Positions 1 to 12,024 of a DNA stretch of 64,000 nt are shown piece after piece; the first letter of the stretch is position 1, and every line of letters starts with the position of its first letter. Source of the stretch: Nageia nagi (taxonomy: Eukaryota; Pinophyta); NCBI GenBank assembly GCA_050084985.1, contig JBITNC010000002.1, positions 2,046,001 through 2,110,000 on the forward strand. Direction: 5' to 3'. The notes under the pieces were generated by a model. It saw nothing but the letters and a program-made list of their open reading frames with translations. It was not told the DNA's origin and made no database searches. The translations under genes were made by a program, and so were the position numbers.

Positions 1-2
1 TC

Positions 3-2446
3 AGGCTTTATGGGTTTTCTAGGGCTCCTATCTTACTATCGATCCATGTAATAGATTGGGTTTTCAGTATGGAATACGCCAGACAAATTGATTATATAGA
101 TTCTAAATATGGAGCTACAGCAAAAAAGAGGATAGTTTATGCCCTTCCCCATAAGGTGCACGACTTAGTGCTCCGAAGCAGGGGAGCAAGTGACCAATTA
201 AAAGGTAAATTGTTGAAATTAAAATTGAAAAAACTTAGTCAATATTTGCTATATGATCCTGAGGATATCTTTGGCAAGAGGTTGAGGGGCCAGCCCAATC
301 CCCTGGGTTTTAGAGCTGAATCCAGGTTGGAGCTACTTAGTTGGTGAAACCTGGAACATGAAGGCAAGGTAATGCCCACTACCTTGATTACTAAGGATTT
401 ATTGCTGCCATGGTTAAGTTTTTATAGCAAGAAAGTAAATTTTGACCCAAAAATAGATTCCATCTCAAAAAAATCTTTGAAAACCTTAAGAGATCAGAGC
501 TAGAGTGAGGAAAAAATAGTTGCCTTCACCCAGTACTGGATTGAATCTGAAAATTGGAATACCCCTTTGGATTCTGATTTAGATGATAAATTTGAAGAGA
601 TATGGAGAATAGAACATCCCATAGACATCCCTGTAGATTAATGTTCAGATGATAGTAATGAGGAGAGAGAGTAGGGATGTGCAGGGTCCCAAGCATCAGC
701 TCAGGAGGAGCAACTTGAGGAAGAAACCAGAGAATTTTCCATAGAAATAGCGACTAGGAGGCCTGGGAGAGTGTATACCATTAAAAGAAAAGTCCAAAAA
801 GAGAAGGCACCACTCCCACCACTGCCAAAGAGAAGAAGGAAGAGCCCTACTCCATCAGGTACGCTCTCTACTCCCTCCTCCCCAATTTCTCCTACTCCTT
901 CTCTATCTATTTCTTTCACGCCCATTTCCATTCCAATTTCACTTCCACAAATTCTAGTAACCATTCCAGCTTCACCCATTCAATCTTTCATAACACCACC
1001 ACCACCTATCTAATGGCAAAGCTCCCTTCCCCTTACATCCAGCCCACAAATTCCCCCATCATTAGCGTCACTACAATACCATCGTCACCTCCACCATCTC
1101 CACCTCTATCATTCTCTCCTTCATCCATTCTAGCACTTTCTATCATGAATCCATCTAGTAGTAGTGTCCTTGGACCCAATCAAGCTAGCCTTGTGACACC
1201 AGCATAGCAGATCATGGCCTCCTCCTCTCAGGAGTTGAGCATCAGATCTCCATTTATTATGATATCAGGATAACAAGTATCTATGGATGGCATTATGCAG
1301 CAGTACCAACAGATGAAATAGGAACGAGATGCATGGATGCAGAAGCAGGTCAAGAAGCTTTCAGTTCCAGATAATCCGGTAAGGCTCTAAACTTCAATGG
1401 ATCTAAAGCATAAGGTGCTTGAAATGGCAATTTCCTAAGACCCATAAGAGGGGTAAAGTGATTTATCCGCTATGAACACTCAGGTAAAAATTGACACACG
1501 AAGCATATCCCGAAATGATAAAAATGAGCTCTTGCAAATTGCAATAGACCTTAACATATCAGAGCTGACAAAGTTAGAGGTCAAGTACAGTAAGCTACAA
1601 AAGGCCCATGAAGCTATGAAGTAGCAATTAGACACTTAGAAGGTAAAATTGAAAGCTACAAAAAATAATATATCAGTTTTGAAGACTAGTTTAGCGGTAG
1701 CTCCTACAACAGACATTTTGAGCCAAAAAGATGCCATCATCTCTCAGAGAGATGCTGATATAGCTGCTAGAGTAGCAGAGATTGTGACAAAAGATATAGT
1801 TATTAGCAGTTTGAACGCTAATATAGCGCAACTCCAATTAATTTTGAATGTGAATAAGGTAGATAAATCCTTTTTGTTAAAGATGAAGAAAAGGTTTTGG
1901 GAGCTGAGGGTGCAAGAAATCAAAGATTTGATTCATCTGAGAGACCATATAGAATCATGCTTATCAGAGTTCAAAAGGCTCGAGGTTGAGGTCACCAGAT
2001 GTGAAAATATTTTGAATCCAATTTCAGAACAAGCCAAGTAAGCAAACAAGAGGCTGAATGACCTCTCTAATGAAAAGCTACAGTCTTATAATATTAGTGA
2101 TCGAGTGGAACTCATGTCGGTAATTAATTACCTAGTGAGGGGGAAATGGGTTTGTCATGAGATCAAGGGTAATGTCCTGAGCTGGACACAAGAAATGGAA
2201 AACCTGAAGTCAAAGATTTAGGGATTAAATGCATCCAGAATCCTAGAGTTATGGAGAAGCGATGACTCGCTTGTCTCTGAAGCTAAATTTTTGATAGGTC
2301 TACAGAGCATGATTCAAAGCACTGATGATATTGATACACTCTTGGTTTCATTTGATGAAACCAATTTGATAAAATTCTTTGATACACTCTTGGTTTCATG
2401 GTTATCAAGAAGCCATTATCATCTACAATCTACCCAATTTTTGTAA
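3..2446 (+). pseudogene. Decayed orphan reading frame, ~800 codons (Pro-rich middle, coiled-coil end)
   Basis: I do not recognise this protein. One reading path is open from the left edge, so the start lies outside the window. It gives a basic N-terminal part, an acidic stretch (about 560-740), a Pro/Ser/Thr-rich linker (about 790-1200), and a long helical, Lys/Glu/Gln-rich coiled-coil-like part (about 1480-2300). The frame changes once inside the low-complexity linker, between about 880 and 1013. Almost every in-frame stop is TAG or TAA where Gln fits (for example 501-503, 639-641, 672-674, 1388-1390, 2039-2041); the stop near 345 is TGA where Arg fits. These are the products of C-to-T change. 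The frame closes with TAA at 2444-2446 after an in-frame direct repeat near 2334-2400. It could be an internal gene of a lineage-specific retroelement; no polymerase is present. Confidence 0.55.
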
Positions 2447-3086
2447 TATTTTGCCAAGTGGCATATATAGATAGTATCAGTTAAAAGAAGGATAGAATCT
2501 TGAAGTCATTTTTGTAACCGTTTCTATTTTACAATTCTTGTAACTATTGTTATTTCAGTATAAGTAAGGAATAAACAAAGGAAAAAGGGTCGAAAGCCCT
2601 AGTATTGCTCCTTACGTTTGTTCTCTAAGACCTGTAGTCTTTTATCAGTAATATGATATCATCTTGACCTTTCTTGTCTAGCACTCATAATTGTTATTCT
2701 TAGTTAGGTTACATTATGGTAGCTTGGCATGTTTCCTGAATGATAATTGTGAGCTGTTAGTATAACTATGTCTGCATACATGGTAGAGTAAAGCTGGGAA
2801 ACTACTAGAGAGTGAGAGCTTGTACTGTAGCTGCTACACTAGATTCAGGCCAAGGTTTCACACCCTGTGAAAGCTCGCGTTGAACTAATGATTCACCTTA
2901 CTTTCTCTCTCATTACCCTAAGCCCTTTGCTTAAATTCCTCGCACTCTACTCCTTTTATTTTCTTTCTTGTTACTTCTCCTATACCCAATAGATAAGGAA
3001 TCGGCCTTCTCCAGAGATCAGACTGTCACCATAGTCTGTTCTTGATTTACTTTGGTTGAGATTATTCACGGTGCATATATTACACA
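2447..3086 (+). other. Non-coding flank, LTR-like/promoter-like
   Basis: No gene seen. A motif reading AAGTGGCATATATAG lies at about 2459-2473 and looks like a TATA region; AATAAA-like signals follow near 2570. The AAGTGGCAT block recurs before TATA-like boxes at 43.9 and 44.6 kb, so this flank may be the terminal repeat of the element carrying the preceding orphan frame. No second copy is in the window to prove an LTR. Confidence 0.3.
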
Positions 3087-3590
3087 ATCCTAATCAACAA
3101 TAACTTTCAAGCATACCCCAAGCAACAATCTAGTCAACCCTCTTACAATGTTAATCAAACAAATTTGGATCAATCAACCATACATAGCCAAGAGCAACCC
3201 CTTTATCCAAGGTCAAGAATAAACTTCACTCCTTTGAGGTATTCATGATCAGATATCCTACCCAAGTTATTACAAGCAATTATTTTGACTTTTCCCCCAT
3301 TCAAAGAAAATCTTGGAGCATCATTAATACCTTGGTATAACGTAAGTGAGTTTTGTGAGTTTCATAGAAAGAGTGGATATGAAACTAGTGAGTGCATACA
3401 ATTGAAGCATGAAATTCAAGATCTTATATAAAGTGGTCTAGTATTAATAGGAGTACCAATCACACCACCTAATCAACATTTGGAGATCTTCAATGATCCT
3501 TTGCCTAGTCATGACCAAATCATAGCTTTGCTTAAGCAGGGTTGCCTTGAGGTGGGTTCTCCATCCTCATATGATCCCTTTTTGGGTTGA
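3087..3590 (+). pseudogene. Ty3/gypsy gag fragment
   Basis: A 167-codon frame is open except for one TGA (Arg position) and one TAA (Gln position). It carries the plant gypsy gag signature: a basic stretch with PLRYS, then YNVSEFCEFHRKSGYETSEC followed by LKHEIQDLI. This is the CxFHxxxGHxTxxCxxLK zinc-binding element of gag in plant Ty3/gypsy elements, with the His of GH replaced by Tyr. Gag packages element RNA into cytoplasmic particles. No LTR or pol adjoins it, so it is an isolated scrap. The family call is sound; the lineage is not determined. Confidence 0.65.
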
Positions 3591-4139
3591 TCCATTAAGC
3601 ATGAGCCTCACCCTTGACTTTATCTCATCATTTTGTATCTAGTACTATCATACCTTATCATCATATCATCATCACTTGCATTGTGTCATCAATATTGTTT
3701 GTGATCTTATCTTCTTAGGAGTCGATACTAGAGCCTACTCCTCTTTTGCAATCATCCACCATTGGAGATTGAGGGGTAGGAAAATAGTCACTCATATCCC
3801 ACCACCATCATGTCTCACTTTTTTCATCTCTTGTCAATAGTACTTGCCTTGTCTATTATTTTGTGTGGCATGTGTCCTCATCACACTATCTTATCATTGC
3901 TTTGTTAGGTCATTATATCATCACCTTTATTTTTTATTTGTTTATATCATGTGCTTCCCCTTTCTCCCTATGTGGTTTTCCCCTATCTTGTGTATCTTCT
4001 TGATGCTCATCATTATGCCCTCATCGTTATCTTTCATTACTTTCATCAAGTGTACCTCTCATCTTAATTTCATCATTATTAGTAACCTCCTTTTTCTTTA
4101 GATGCCAAAAATAATTACTCTTCTTAGTATTCTTCACAA
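3591..4139. other. Non-coding, CAT/ATC-rich stretch
   Basis: No gene recognised. The plus strand is rich in short TCATCATC-type runs and pyrimidine tracts. A small open frame here has no recognisable content and is dominated by low-complexity Phe, Leu and Ile codons. Confidence 0.4.
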
Positions 4140-4870
4140 AAGGTTTCGTAGGAGGCTAATGAGATAGTTTTTCAATGCAATATTTAGATAGATCTACCCA
4201 AACTTTTTACAAAGCCCACAATGATAGGGAAGGATATCATAATGAATAGATTGCAGCCATTATCCATCATAATTCTTTAAAATAATATTTTTATACACTT
4301 GTTTAGTAACATCCATCTTAATACAAAAATGTGCATTAGTAAGCTTAGAGCCATTAAATGTATAAGAATCGATCCAAATCAAATTTTCAATCATTTAACC
4401 TACTCCTTCAATAGATTCTTGACACCAAAAATCCAAAAGAAAATTAGGTAAGGTTACCCAAATAGGGGTGATATTAAAATTATTAGTCTTTGCTCTAAAG
4501 CACCAACCCAACCCAATCTTCCCAAAACACCATGGTCCATTCTGAAGCACCCAATCAATACCCTCCTCTTGGATAAAAGAGATAAGAACATAATCACATA
4601 GTAAAGGAGCAATATTCCAAATTAGGCCTTTTCCCCATAAATTTCCCAATCAAATAACTCTTTCTAGTTTATGATATCTTATCTGAGAGCTCCTTTGATA
4701 GAACAATTCTTAACAAACCATCTACCTCATTCACTTTTTGAATTATAACTAGTAAATTGAATTTTAATGGAGGTTTTGATGTAGACAATATCAACTGTCT
4801 CTCCCAACCACTCTTTACTCCATCTATAACTTTTCTCCAAAGGGACCCCCCCAATGACAACAAAGCCCAA
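4140..4870 (-). pseudogene. LINE ORF1 remnant (DUF4283 plus zinc knuckle)
   Basis: Read on the minus strand, the frame gives the DUF4283 core found in ORF1 of plant non-LTR retrotransposons: YLIGKFMGKRPNLEY, then a frameshift, then WVLQNGPWCFGK, ITPIWVTLPNFLLDFWC and a trailing zinc knuckle, HCGLCKKFG. Normal members have CxxCxxFGH(x4)C; here the His codon is a TAG and the last Cys is lost. ORF1 protein binds the element RNA. There is no endonuclease or reverse transcriptase next to it, so this is a truncated dead copy. A second, separate DUF4283 copy lies at 45.84-46.34 kb. Confidence 0.7.
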
Positions 4871-6569
4871 GGAAATGAAAACCCAATAAAAAATAGTCAG
4901 AGATTACCTCCCAATCGTTAGGAAATTTGAACACTTAACCTACATCAATTTCTTGCTCCTCAATAATTTTTTAATGTTTATATTTAAAAAAAGTCTTATT
5001 ATGATTTAAAAAATAAATGTATTTGATATTTTAAAAGTTTAATAAGGGGTTTATTATTTAATTTTAGGAATTAGAATTGCGTGTGTGTGTGTGTATAAAG
5101 CGATTTGATTCAAACTTAAATTTATTTGAGGAGTATTATTAAAACTTTAATAATGAAATTTATTATTGAAGTTTTAAATTTAAAAATTTCACATAGTCTT
5201 TATTATATAGGTTATGTTATAATAAAGAATATTTAAGGATCTTTCTGAAAATAAATTATTGAGTTCAAAATAACTTAAAATTTTATAATTTAATAATAAC
5301 TAATTTTTATAATGCTCTAAAGGTAAGAAGAAAAAAAAAGAGTAAGGGTATCAATGATTGACATGGTGTTTCTTAATTTCATGAACTTATAGAGATATTT
5401 TCTTAGGTTTCCTTTTTATCAAATCACAAGTTTTTTTATCAATTTTTCTATGGTCAAACTTATGTTCAATATACATGAATCATATTTCATATTAATAAAT
5501 ATGGTACTAATATGATAAAATAAGCTCAAATTAGAGTTTGGTTTGAAGGGATTTTGAAAGGTTAATTAACATTTCTAAATAGTATCATATATTAAATCAT
5601 TTACATGCATCCATTGGAATATAATTTACACTTCTAAAATCCTTAAGTAAGGATAATTGATAACTCATTGCTAAAATGTTTGCAATATAGGGTTGAAGTT
5701 TTTGATTTATCTATGTTCAAAACATAGTTTAATTTAACATGTTATTTGCATGAATCTTGAAAGATCAATAGATAATTTATAAAAACCTGAAAGATTTCTT
5801 AGGTTAAAAAGAAATCAAATTAATTCATGTCTTAGTTTAAAAATATATTATGGTAATTATTTAATTTTAATATGATATAAGTTTAAATGATATTATTGGA
5901 ATGTTAATCCATATATTATATTGTGTAATACATAAAAGTAATAAATAGATAGATAAATAAGTTTTTTTAATTTCCTTTTAAAACTCTTTATTTGTAAGAT
6001 TTATCAAAGCTTGTTGAGAAGTAGATATATATTAATTAAGTATTTGAATGATTATTTCTCATATAATTAAGTTGTATAATAAAATGGTAAAAAAAAAAAA
6101 CCTTAAAAATAGAAAGTAACAACATATAAATATAGATTTAGATCTTTCAAATCTAAATAATACTTACAACCTTGATAAAAAAAAGTTATCTATTCTTGAG
6201 CATGAACTAATGTTTGCCCTTATACTCATTAAAGTTTCAAAGCAAGCAAATTAAAGAGTATGTGAAAATTACTAGTATCATATCAAGGAAGGCTAAAAAA
6301 CCATCAAACATGTTGAATCACAAGCATGGTTGTACCTATGTGGAAACTATTCATGTAAGTTCTTAAAGAGATATAGTAGAAATATTTATAACTTATTTTT
6401 ACAAAAAAGGTAAGAAAACAAATTGCATGAAATACATATTAATATTATAAAGAATAATTATTATCAATGTTATATTGTTATTATTATTATTAATCTTTAT
6501 GCTTGTAATGATATGAATTGTTATCAATGCTATATTTAAGAAATTTTTTATTTTTAGGAGTCATCTTTT
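4871..6569. other. AT-rich gene-free stretch
   Basis: Very AT-rich with poly-A/T runs, no convincing frame on either strand and no recognisable element ends. A GT microsatellite lies at 5081-5094 and a TTA/ATT run near 6475. Confidence 0.6.
5081..5094. repeat. (GT)7 microsatellite
   Basis: Seven uninterrupted GT units inside AT-rich DNA. Confidence 0.9.
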
Positions 6570-7960
6570 TTTCCATAAATTTTTTTTTTTTTTACTTTTG
6601 GAATAGCCATTATTACTACCACTTCTACAGGAATAGCCAACTTACTAATTGGAAGTGAATCAAAATAGTCTTTATTTATATAATTTGAAATTATATTTTT
6701 TATTAAAATGAACCCTACTTATGTCTCTTAATTCTACTATTATTATTATATTTAATCTTGTACACTCATTTGTATCCCATGTATTTCTTTCCCTTAGGCA
6801 ATTTTCATTCTTCTCAATGAAATTAATATCCTCAATTATGAATTGTATCCAAATGCAATTAGTACATGATTCTTAAAAATATTAGGTTTTGAAATTAATA
6901 ATACTCATCAAGTCATAGTTCACCAACTCACATTTTTGTTATGTCCATCATGACCATATATGTGAAGCCTTTTATGCCTTTTCACAACTTAGTTAATCTC
7001 TTAAGATTTACCTCTAGTAAGTCTTCTATCAAAATTTGGATCTAATTCTTGAATTGAGGGTTTAATTTGGAGATGTATTTCCTAAATTTTTTATTTTCAT
7101 AATCACAAAAATAATATTAGGAGAAGATTTGCTTAAAAAGGTACTTGAGGAACTCTCCATTGGACTGCTTGAGAGGCTACTTGGTAAGATATTTTGAAAG
7201 GAGGGACACAATATATAAGATTTACAAGCATTTATTACATCATAAACATAGATTTTTTGATGAGAATACACTCCCTTTTCATTAATAATAACATCAATAA
7301 AAAATATTACCTTATGATATTTTTATTTACAAATATTATAGGCCTTACTCTTTTCATAATTTCTAACAAAAACACATGCATTACTCTGAGGATCAAGATC
7401 CCTCTTAGGTTCATTAACCACATGAGCATAATCTAAATGTCCAAAAAATTGGAAATGGTTAACATTGGGTTCCTCTCATGTCAAGCTTGATGAGTAATCC
7501 TCTTCACCAATGTACTATAAGGACTCTTGTTAAATATATAAATAATTGTATGAGTTTTATCATACCAATTAGTATTTCTTAGTTGCTTGGTTTGTAACAT
7601 ATTTCTTATCATATATAGTCCAATTTTTCATCTTGACTACCCTATGTGCTTGGGGTGTATAGGTAGTTGTGAGCTAACTCTTAATACCATGATCCTTACA
7701 AAATTGCATAAAAAATATTTGAGAAAAACTCATCACCATAGTAAATCCTCAAATACTTAATGATATATCCACTTTGATTCTCAACAAGGGATTTGAATCC
7801 CTTGATGAAATTAAATGCTTCATCTTTATGCTTCAAAAATATAATCAACACATTTTATGATTTTGGTAAAATGAAATATAAATGTAAGAAAATAAGAATT
7901 CTTACCCAAGATTTTAGTTTATATGTGTACACAAATATCATAATGGAATAATCATAATGG
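6570..7960 (-). pseudogene. Copia A integrase end and RT start
   Basis: Minus-strand fragments match the copia order. The integrase core shows LVENQSGY-like and TTTYTP-like blocks (about 7660-7860). Then comes the conserved FGHLDYAHVVNE region after the core (about 7410-7460), a spacer, and the RT entry with CIWIQ, IEKNENC and VYKIKYNNN (about 6680-6860), which corresponds to WVYKTKYNxDGxIxRHK in intact copies. Stops and frameshifts occur throughout. Integrase would join element DNA to the genome and RT would copy its RNA; neither can be functional here. It sits downstream of the gag/protease remnant at 8.1-8.8 kb. Confidence 0.65.
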
Positions 7961-8109
7961 GTGTGATACCATTCATGATTTTCCTTTAGGAAGTTTTTTA
8001 TCTTTCATGTTTTCCCTTGGAACAATCCTCATAAACTCCTTTATGCTCCTCAACGTTTGCCAAGCCATAAACCATCTCTTGGGACTTCAATAGCTTTAAA
8101 CTAGAAAAA

Positions 8110-8830
8110 TTTGAGTGGTCATATCTAAGATGAATTAGCAAACTCTTATCATCAAAAGAAAAATTATCAAGATGATATATCCCTTAACCTCAAAAATTTA
8201 AATAAAATAACCTATTTCATATCATGGGAACTATATTGACAATCTTATTCCTATTGTTCTTATCATTAATTATATATTAGTTATCATCAAAGTTAACCAT
8301 GTAATTATTTTAACATAGCTACCCTATAGTAAATAAGTTATATTTAAGAATGGGTAATTTTAATAGATGTATTGAACATGTTTATTACCTTATTTAGTGT
8401 TTACCTCCATTACACCATTGGAAACCATCTGCAATAACTTATTATCTTCAAGTTTGATCCTAGTATTGAATGATCCATCAATGGAAGCAAGAAACTACCT
8501 ATTTCCCATCATATGATTAGATAATATAAAATAAATAATTGAAGTCTCTTGAATATTTATCTAAGAATTTGTATATGATAATAATAGGTTTCTTATAGTA
8601 GTCTCATTCTCATTGGAATAATTAGTTGTCTTTCCTTAACTACCATTATTCGACCTATATTCTTCCTCACAATGTCCATTCTTCTTACAATGATAATATT
8701 AGATTCTTCCTTTTATATATCATTCCATCTCATATGCTTATTAAAAAAAAACTAAATTTATCCTCTTTCTTGACCATGTGCTTATCATTTCCATTAGTAC
8801 TTTGCTTAATCACCCTTAGAAGTAGTCATC
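8110..8830 (-). pseudogene. Copia A gag zinc knuckle and protease remnant
   Basis: On the minus strand a degraded CCHC knuckle is readable at about 8655-8698 as YYHCKKNGHCEEEY. The first and last zinc-binding Cys are Tyr (TGT to TAT type changes), while the middle Cys and the His remain. Downstream are IKLEDNKLLQM and NGVMEV, the block that follows the protease active site in copia elements, and then a GAG-pre-like stretch. The protease Asp motif itself is not convincingly preserved. The remnant is cut at 8833 by copia B. Confidence 0.55.
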
Positions 8831-8833
8831 TTA

Positions 8834-9296
8834 TGTTAGAGTTGAAGACCATTAAATACATATAAATTGAAAAACTCTAGTTCTCTATTTCTAGCCAGAT
8901 TACATAGGTTCGGCTAGTAGGTTCTAACCAGATGATTGGTCTATTAGACTTAACCAGCCTACTGGTTAAGAAAACTGATCTTCTAAACCATGACCCATAT
9001 TATACATAAATTATACATGGTAGTTTGTTATTTTTCTTGTTATTTTTCTTGTTAATTTTTTATTTGTTTATTTTCATACTTCATTTTGAGGTTTGTTATA
9101 TCTAGGGGAATATATTTAGATGTGAATAAAGAATCCATACTTGTTTGTACATGGATTGTAAGGTTATAATCTATAGGATTAATTTTCATGGTTATTCTTT
9201 GTGTGTACATACAACAACCATTGTTGTACTGTAGCTTCTTCTCTACAACTATAAAGCTTTGTAACTTCATTTAGTAATGTAATGTGTAAGTTCACA
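8834..9296 (+). repeat. Copia B 5' LTR
   Basis: Begins TGTTAGAGTTGAA and ends TTCACA. It pairs with 26332-26611 over the first ~60 and last ~230 bases. It is about 180 bp longer than its partner: a block around 8892-9070 containing CCAGATGATTGG-type short repeats is absent from the 3' LTR, and a further ~18 bp near 9110-9135 is also missing there. Confidence 0.85.
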
Positions 9297-9299
9297 TTG

Positions 9300-9311
9300 T
9301 GTTATTAGAGC
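9300..9311 (+). other. Copia B primer binding site (initiator tRNA-Met type)
   Basis: TGTTATTAGAGC, three bases after the LTR, matches the usual plant copia TGGTATCAGAGC at 10 of 12 positions. The two mismatches are G to T and C to T. Confidence 0.7.
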
Positions 9312-9409
9312 TATTGAGTCCATTTGGGTTAGAGTGGGTGAAGTTTAGAGAGACTTAGCAAGCATATTCAAGTTTTCATTTTTCAAATTTTGTATTTGAG
9401 CATTTGAGA

Positions 9410-10340
9410 ATAGCTTAAAATAGCAATAAATCCTCATGACCAATTCTTGAGTTTTGTGCTGAAGATTATGAGTATTGGTCTATCAAAATGAAGATATTAC
9501 TCTTTGAAAAGAATTTTGGGAGATTGTAGAAGATGGCTATGATGATCCAAGTGATTGGAATGCCTTGCAAGGGGTTGATAAGACTTCAAAAAAGGAAGCA
9601 CAAAATAAGAATTCTTGTGCCTTGTATCATCTTTAAATGGACTTGGGTAAGAGCATATTTCAAAGGATCTCTTCATGTACATCAACCAAGGATGCATGGA
9701 AGGCTTTGAAAAATAGGTACCAAGGTAGCAATCAAGTGAAGAAACTAAGAATTCAAACTCTCAAGAGAGATTTTGAAAATCTCAAGATGCAAGATGATGA
9801 TAATGTTGGTGATTATTATGTTAGAGTGCAATCATGTATCAACAAAATGAATACACTTGGAGAAACAATTGCAAATGAAATGTTTGTGAAGAAATTTTTG
9901 AGATATTTTCTTCCAAAGTAGAACCATGTTACAATCATTATTAGAGAGAGCAAAAATATTGTTACTCTCACTTATGATACCCTTGTTGGTTCACTCATTT
10001 CCCATGAAGAGAAACTACAATAATCATAAACTTCAAGCATTGGAGGTGGTGATGATAAGGCTTTTGCATCCAAATAAGGAGAAGCCAATGTGAGTAGTCA
10101 AGGTAGAGGCCAAGGTAGAGGAAGAGGAAGAGGAAGAGGAAGGAGAGGTGTTGCACAAGGTAGAGGCCAAGGTAGAGGCAATGGAAAAGGCCAAAGAGGC
10201 CAACAACACCAATAATCCAATGCAACTAACAAATCTAACAAGCAATATTACTATTGTAATAAATTTGGGCACTATGAGAGAGATTGTAGATTGAAGGCTT
10301 CTCAAGAAGGGAGAAGTGTAAACTATGGAGAGAAAGATGC
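9410..10340 (+). pseudogene. Copia B gag
   Basis: Structural protein of virus-like particles. Alignment with the intact gag-like frame of element E at 22988 shows that the start codon has become ATA (9410-9412), followed at once by stops. Recognisable blocks are YEYWSIKMK, DPSDWN, ISSCTSTKDAWKALKNRYQG, the UBN2-type helix segment LRIQTLKRDFENLKMQ, and LGETIANEMFVKKFL. A Gly/Arg-rich tract (about 10095-10200) precedes a CCHC zinc knuckle at 10246-10287, whose first Cys is Tyr (TGT to TAT). It is full length but broken by several stops, so it cannot make particles. Confidence 0.8.
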
Positions 10341-10560
10341 AAATTTATTTTTGACATATGCAAGGGCTAATGCAAGCATGCAAGAGACATGGCTACTTGA
10401 TTGTAGAGCATCCAACCACATGACCGACAAAGGTGGGCTATTTTCTCAAGTTGAAAACTCCTTCAAATCAAAGATCAAAATTGGTGATAATAGCACATTG
10501 CAAGTTGAAGGTGTAGGTGCTAACCAAAGAAAGAATAAATAAGGTAAAAGAAATTTACTA
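10341..10560 (+). pseudogene. Copia B protease
   Basis: Contains WLLDCRASNHMT, the active site of copia aspartic proteases, normally WLLDSGASxHMT. The catalytic Asp is kept, but the next two residues are Cys-Arg instead of Ser-Gly, which should prevent activity. It is followed by IKIGDNSTLQVEGVG, a conserved segment, and then a frameshift near 10520-10545. Confidence 0.75.
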
Positions 10561-11387
10561 TACTCCCAAACTTCAACATAATTTGTTAAGTATTGGGAAA
10601 ATGATGGAAAATAATTACATGCTTATTTTTGATGAAGGAAAGTGTGTAATTTATGATAAAAATAGAGGCAATAAGCTTGTTACAATAGTACCAATGAGTA
10701 AGAATAGGCTATTTCCTCTAAAATTTGGTGGCCAAGGGGATGAACTTGCTAATGTATCTATTGAAAATAAAGGTTGGTTGTGACATTTGAGATATGGGCA
10801 TCTCAATCACTCAAGTTTGAAACTTTTGACATCTCATCAAATGTTACATGGGTTACCAAAGGTGGATGAATGTAAAGAAGTGTGTGAAGGGTGTGCTTTG
10901 GGAAAGCACCATAGATCAAGCTTTCCAAGAGATCAAGCATGGAGAGCCTTTTATCCTCTTCAATTGGTGCATTCAAATATATGTGCTCCAATGCAAACAA
11001 AGAGTACAGGTATTAATTCCTATTTCCTCACTTTCATTGATGATTTCTCAAGAATGTATTGGATTTATTTCTTAAAAATAAAAGATCAATATTTTAGTTA
11101 TCTTATGGAATTTAAGAATAATGTGGAAAACCAAAGTGGGTATTATATAAAATATTTAAGAACTAATAGAGAAGGGGATTTTATTTCAAATGAATTCACA
11201 AAGTTTTGCAAAGATTGTGGAATTAAAAGGCAACTAACTACAAGTTTTACTTCTCAACAAAATGGTGTATGTGCATTCACAATACTTGCAATATATGTTT
11301 TGGGATGATGCATTTAGAACTAGTGTTTACATACTTAATAGAAACCCAAGTAAATCATTAGAAGGAATCACCCCTTATGAAGCATGG
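10561..11387 (+). pseudogene. Copia B GAG-pre and integrase, first part
   Basis: Begins with the GAG-pre linker (YYTPKLQHNLLSIGK). The HHCC zinc domain follows (HLRYGHLN, then CEGCALGKHHR), with a TGA where Trp fits just before it at 10781. The catalytic core shows LVHSNIC, where the first catalytic Asp is Asn; TFIDDFSRMYW; and LRTNREGDF, where the usual Asp-Arg-Gly-Gly-Glu is altered. TTSFTSQQNGV comes after. The frame continues across the gypsy C1 insertion (11388-20004) into 20010, since AWY on the left joins ERKPNVSHF on the right. Confidence 0.8.
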
Positions 11388-12024
11388 TATAGTAGCTAAA
11401 TAATACGATTAATGCAAATGGGGTTGATTAATACAATATTGCTCTATTTTATAAATATTGATGCATATATCAAAAATATGGCAATAATAGGAATGCAATA
11501 GTTTTTACTTATATTCTATATTCATTCTATCAATCATAAAATGCACAAAAGATAGAGCATACATTCATGGACAAGTACATCGTTGGCATCCTATAATTGG
11601 CATGCTATTGACATCATAAGATAAGTGAAATTACAAGCATGAACAAGAATGTTGTGATGAGTGAATTAGAAAATAATCAAATTATGAACATACATGTGAA
11701 CTTACAGAATAATAGATGTGCAAATGTAAATAGACAAAGCAAGTTTTAATCCTTCAAATGATCTTCAATTGATAATCTTTATATTAGTTTGAACATGATT
11801 ATGAGCCCATACTCCGCTCATGCTCAATAGGTCATCCAATGATGCCTATATATATTATACAAGTTTATATGACTTTGATATTTTGACCCCTTGTACATTC
11901 CACAAGGGTCAAATACATGGCCTACACCTCTTATATATATTTTTAATCCCTTTTTAAATAATACATTGTTAAGGGATTAAAATGATTTATTAAATATATA
12001 AAAGTTAATTTTGAGGCATCTACA
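11388..12024 (-). repeat. Gypsy C1 3' LTR
   Basis: Plus-strand reading runs from TATAGTAGCT to TTTGAGGCATCTACA. The partner at 19362-20004 begins TGTAGTAGCT, so the outermost TG has become TA here. It ends next to the polypurine tract. Confidence 0.9.

Larger units (their letters stand above)
6570..8833 (-). mobile_element. Copia element A, downstream part (split by copia B)
   Basis: An old, heavily mutated Ty1/copia element on the minus strand. From high to low coordinates it shows gag zinc knuckle, protease/GAG-pre, integrase core and the start of the reverse transcriptase. Its coding sequence stops abruptly at 8833, where the 5' LTR of copia B begins, and resumes at 26612 with gag-like sequence in the same orientation. 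The duplicated target is TCTTA on the left and TCTTG on the right. No LTR of A itself was recognised. Confidence 0.7.

Noticed and set aside
3844-4101. Small hydrophobic frame on the plus strand
   Set aside because: Low-complexity Phe/Leu/Ile-rich translation of a pyrimidine-rich stretch; no homology pattern.
10033-10305. Leu/Ser-rich minus-strand frames
   Set aside because: They are the reverse of the Gly/Arg-rich tract of copia B gag and carry no own signal.
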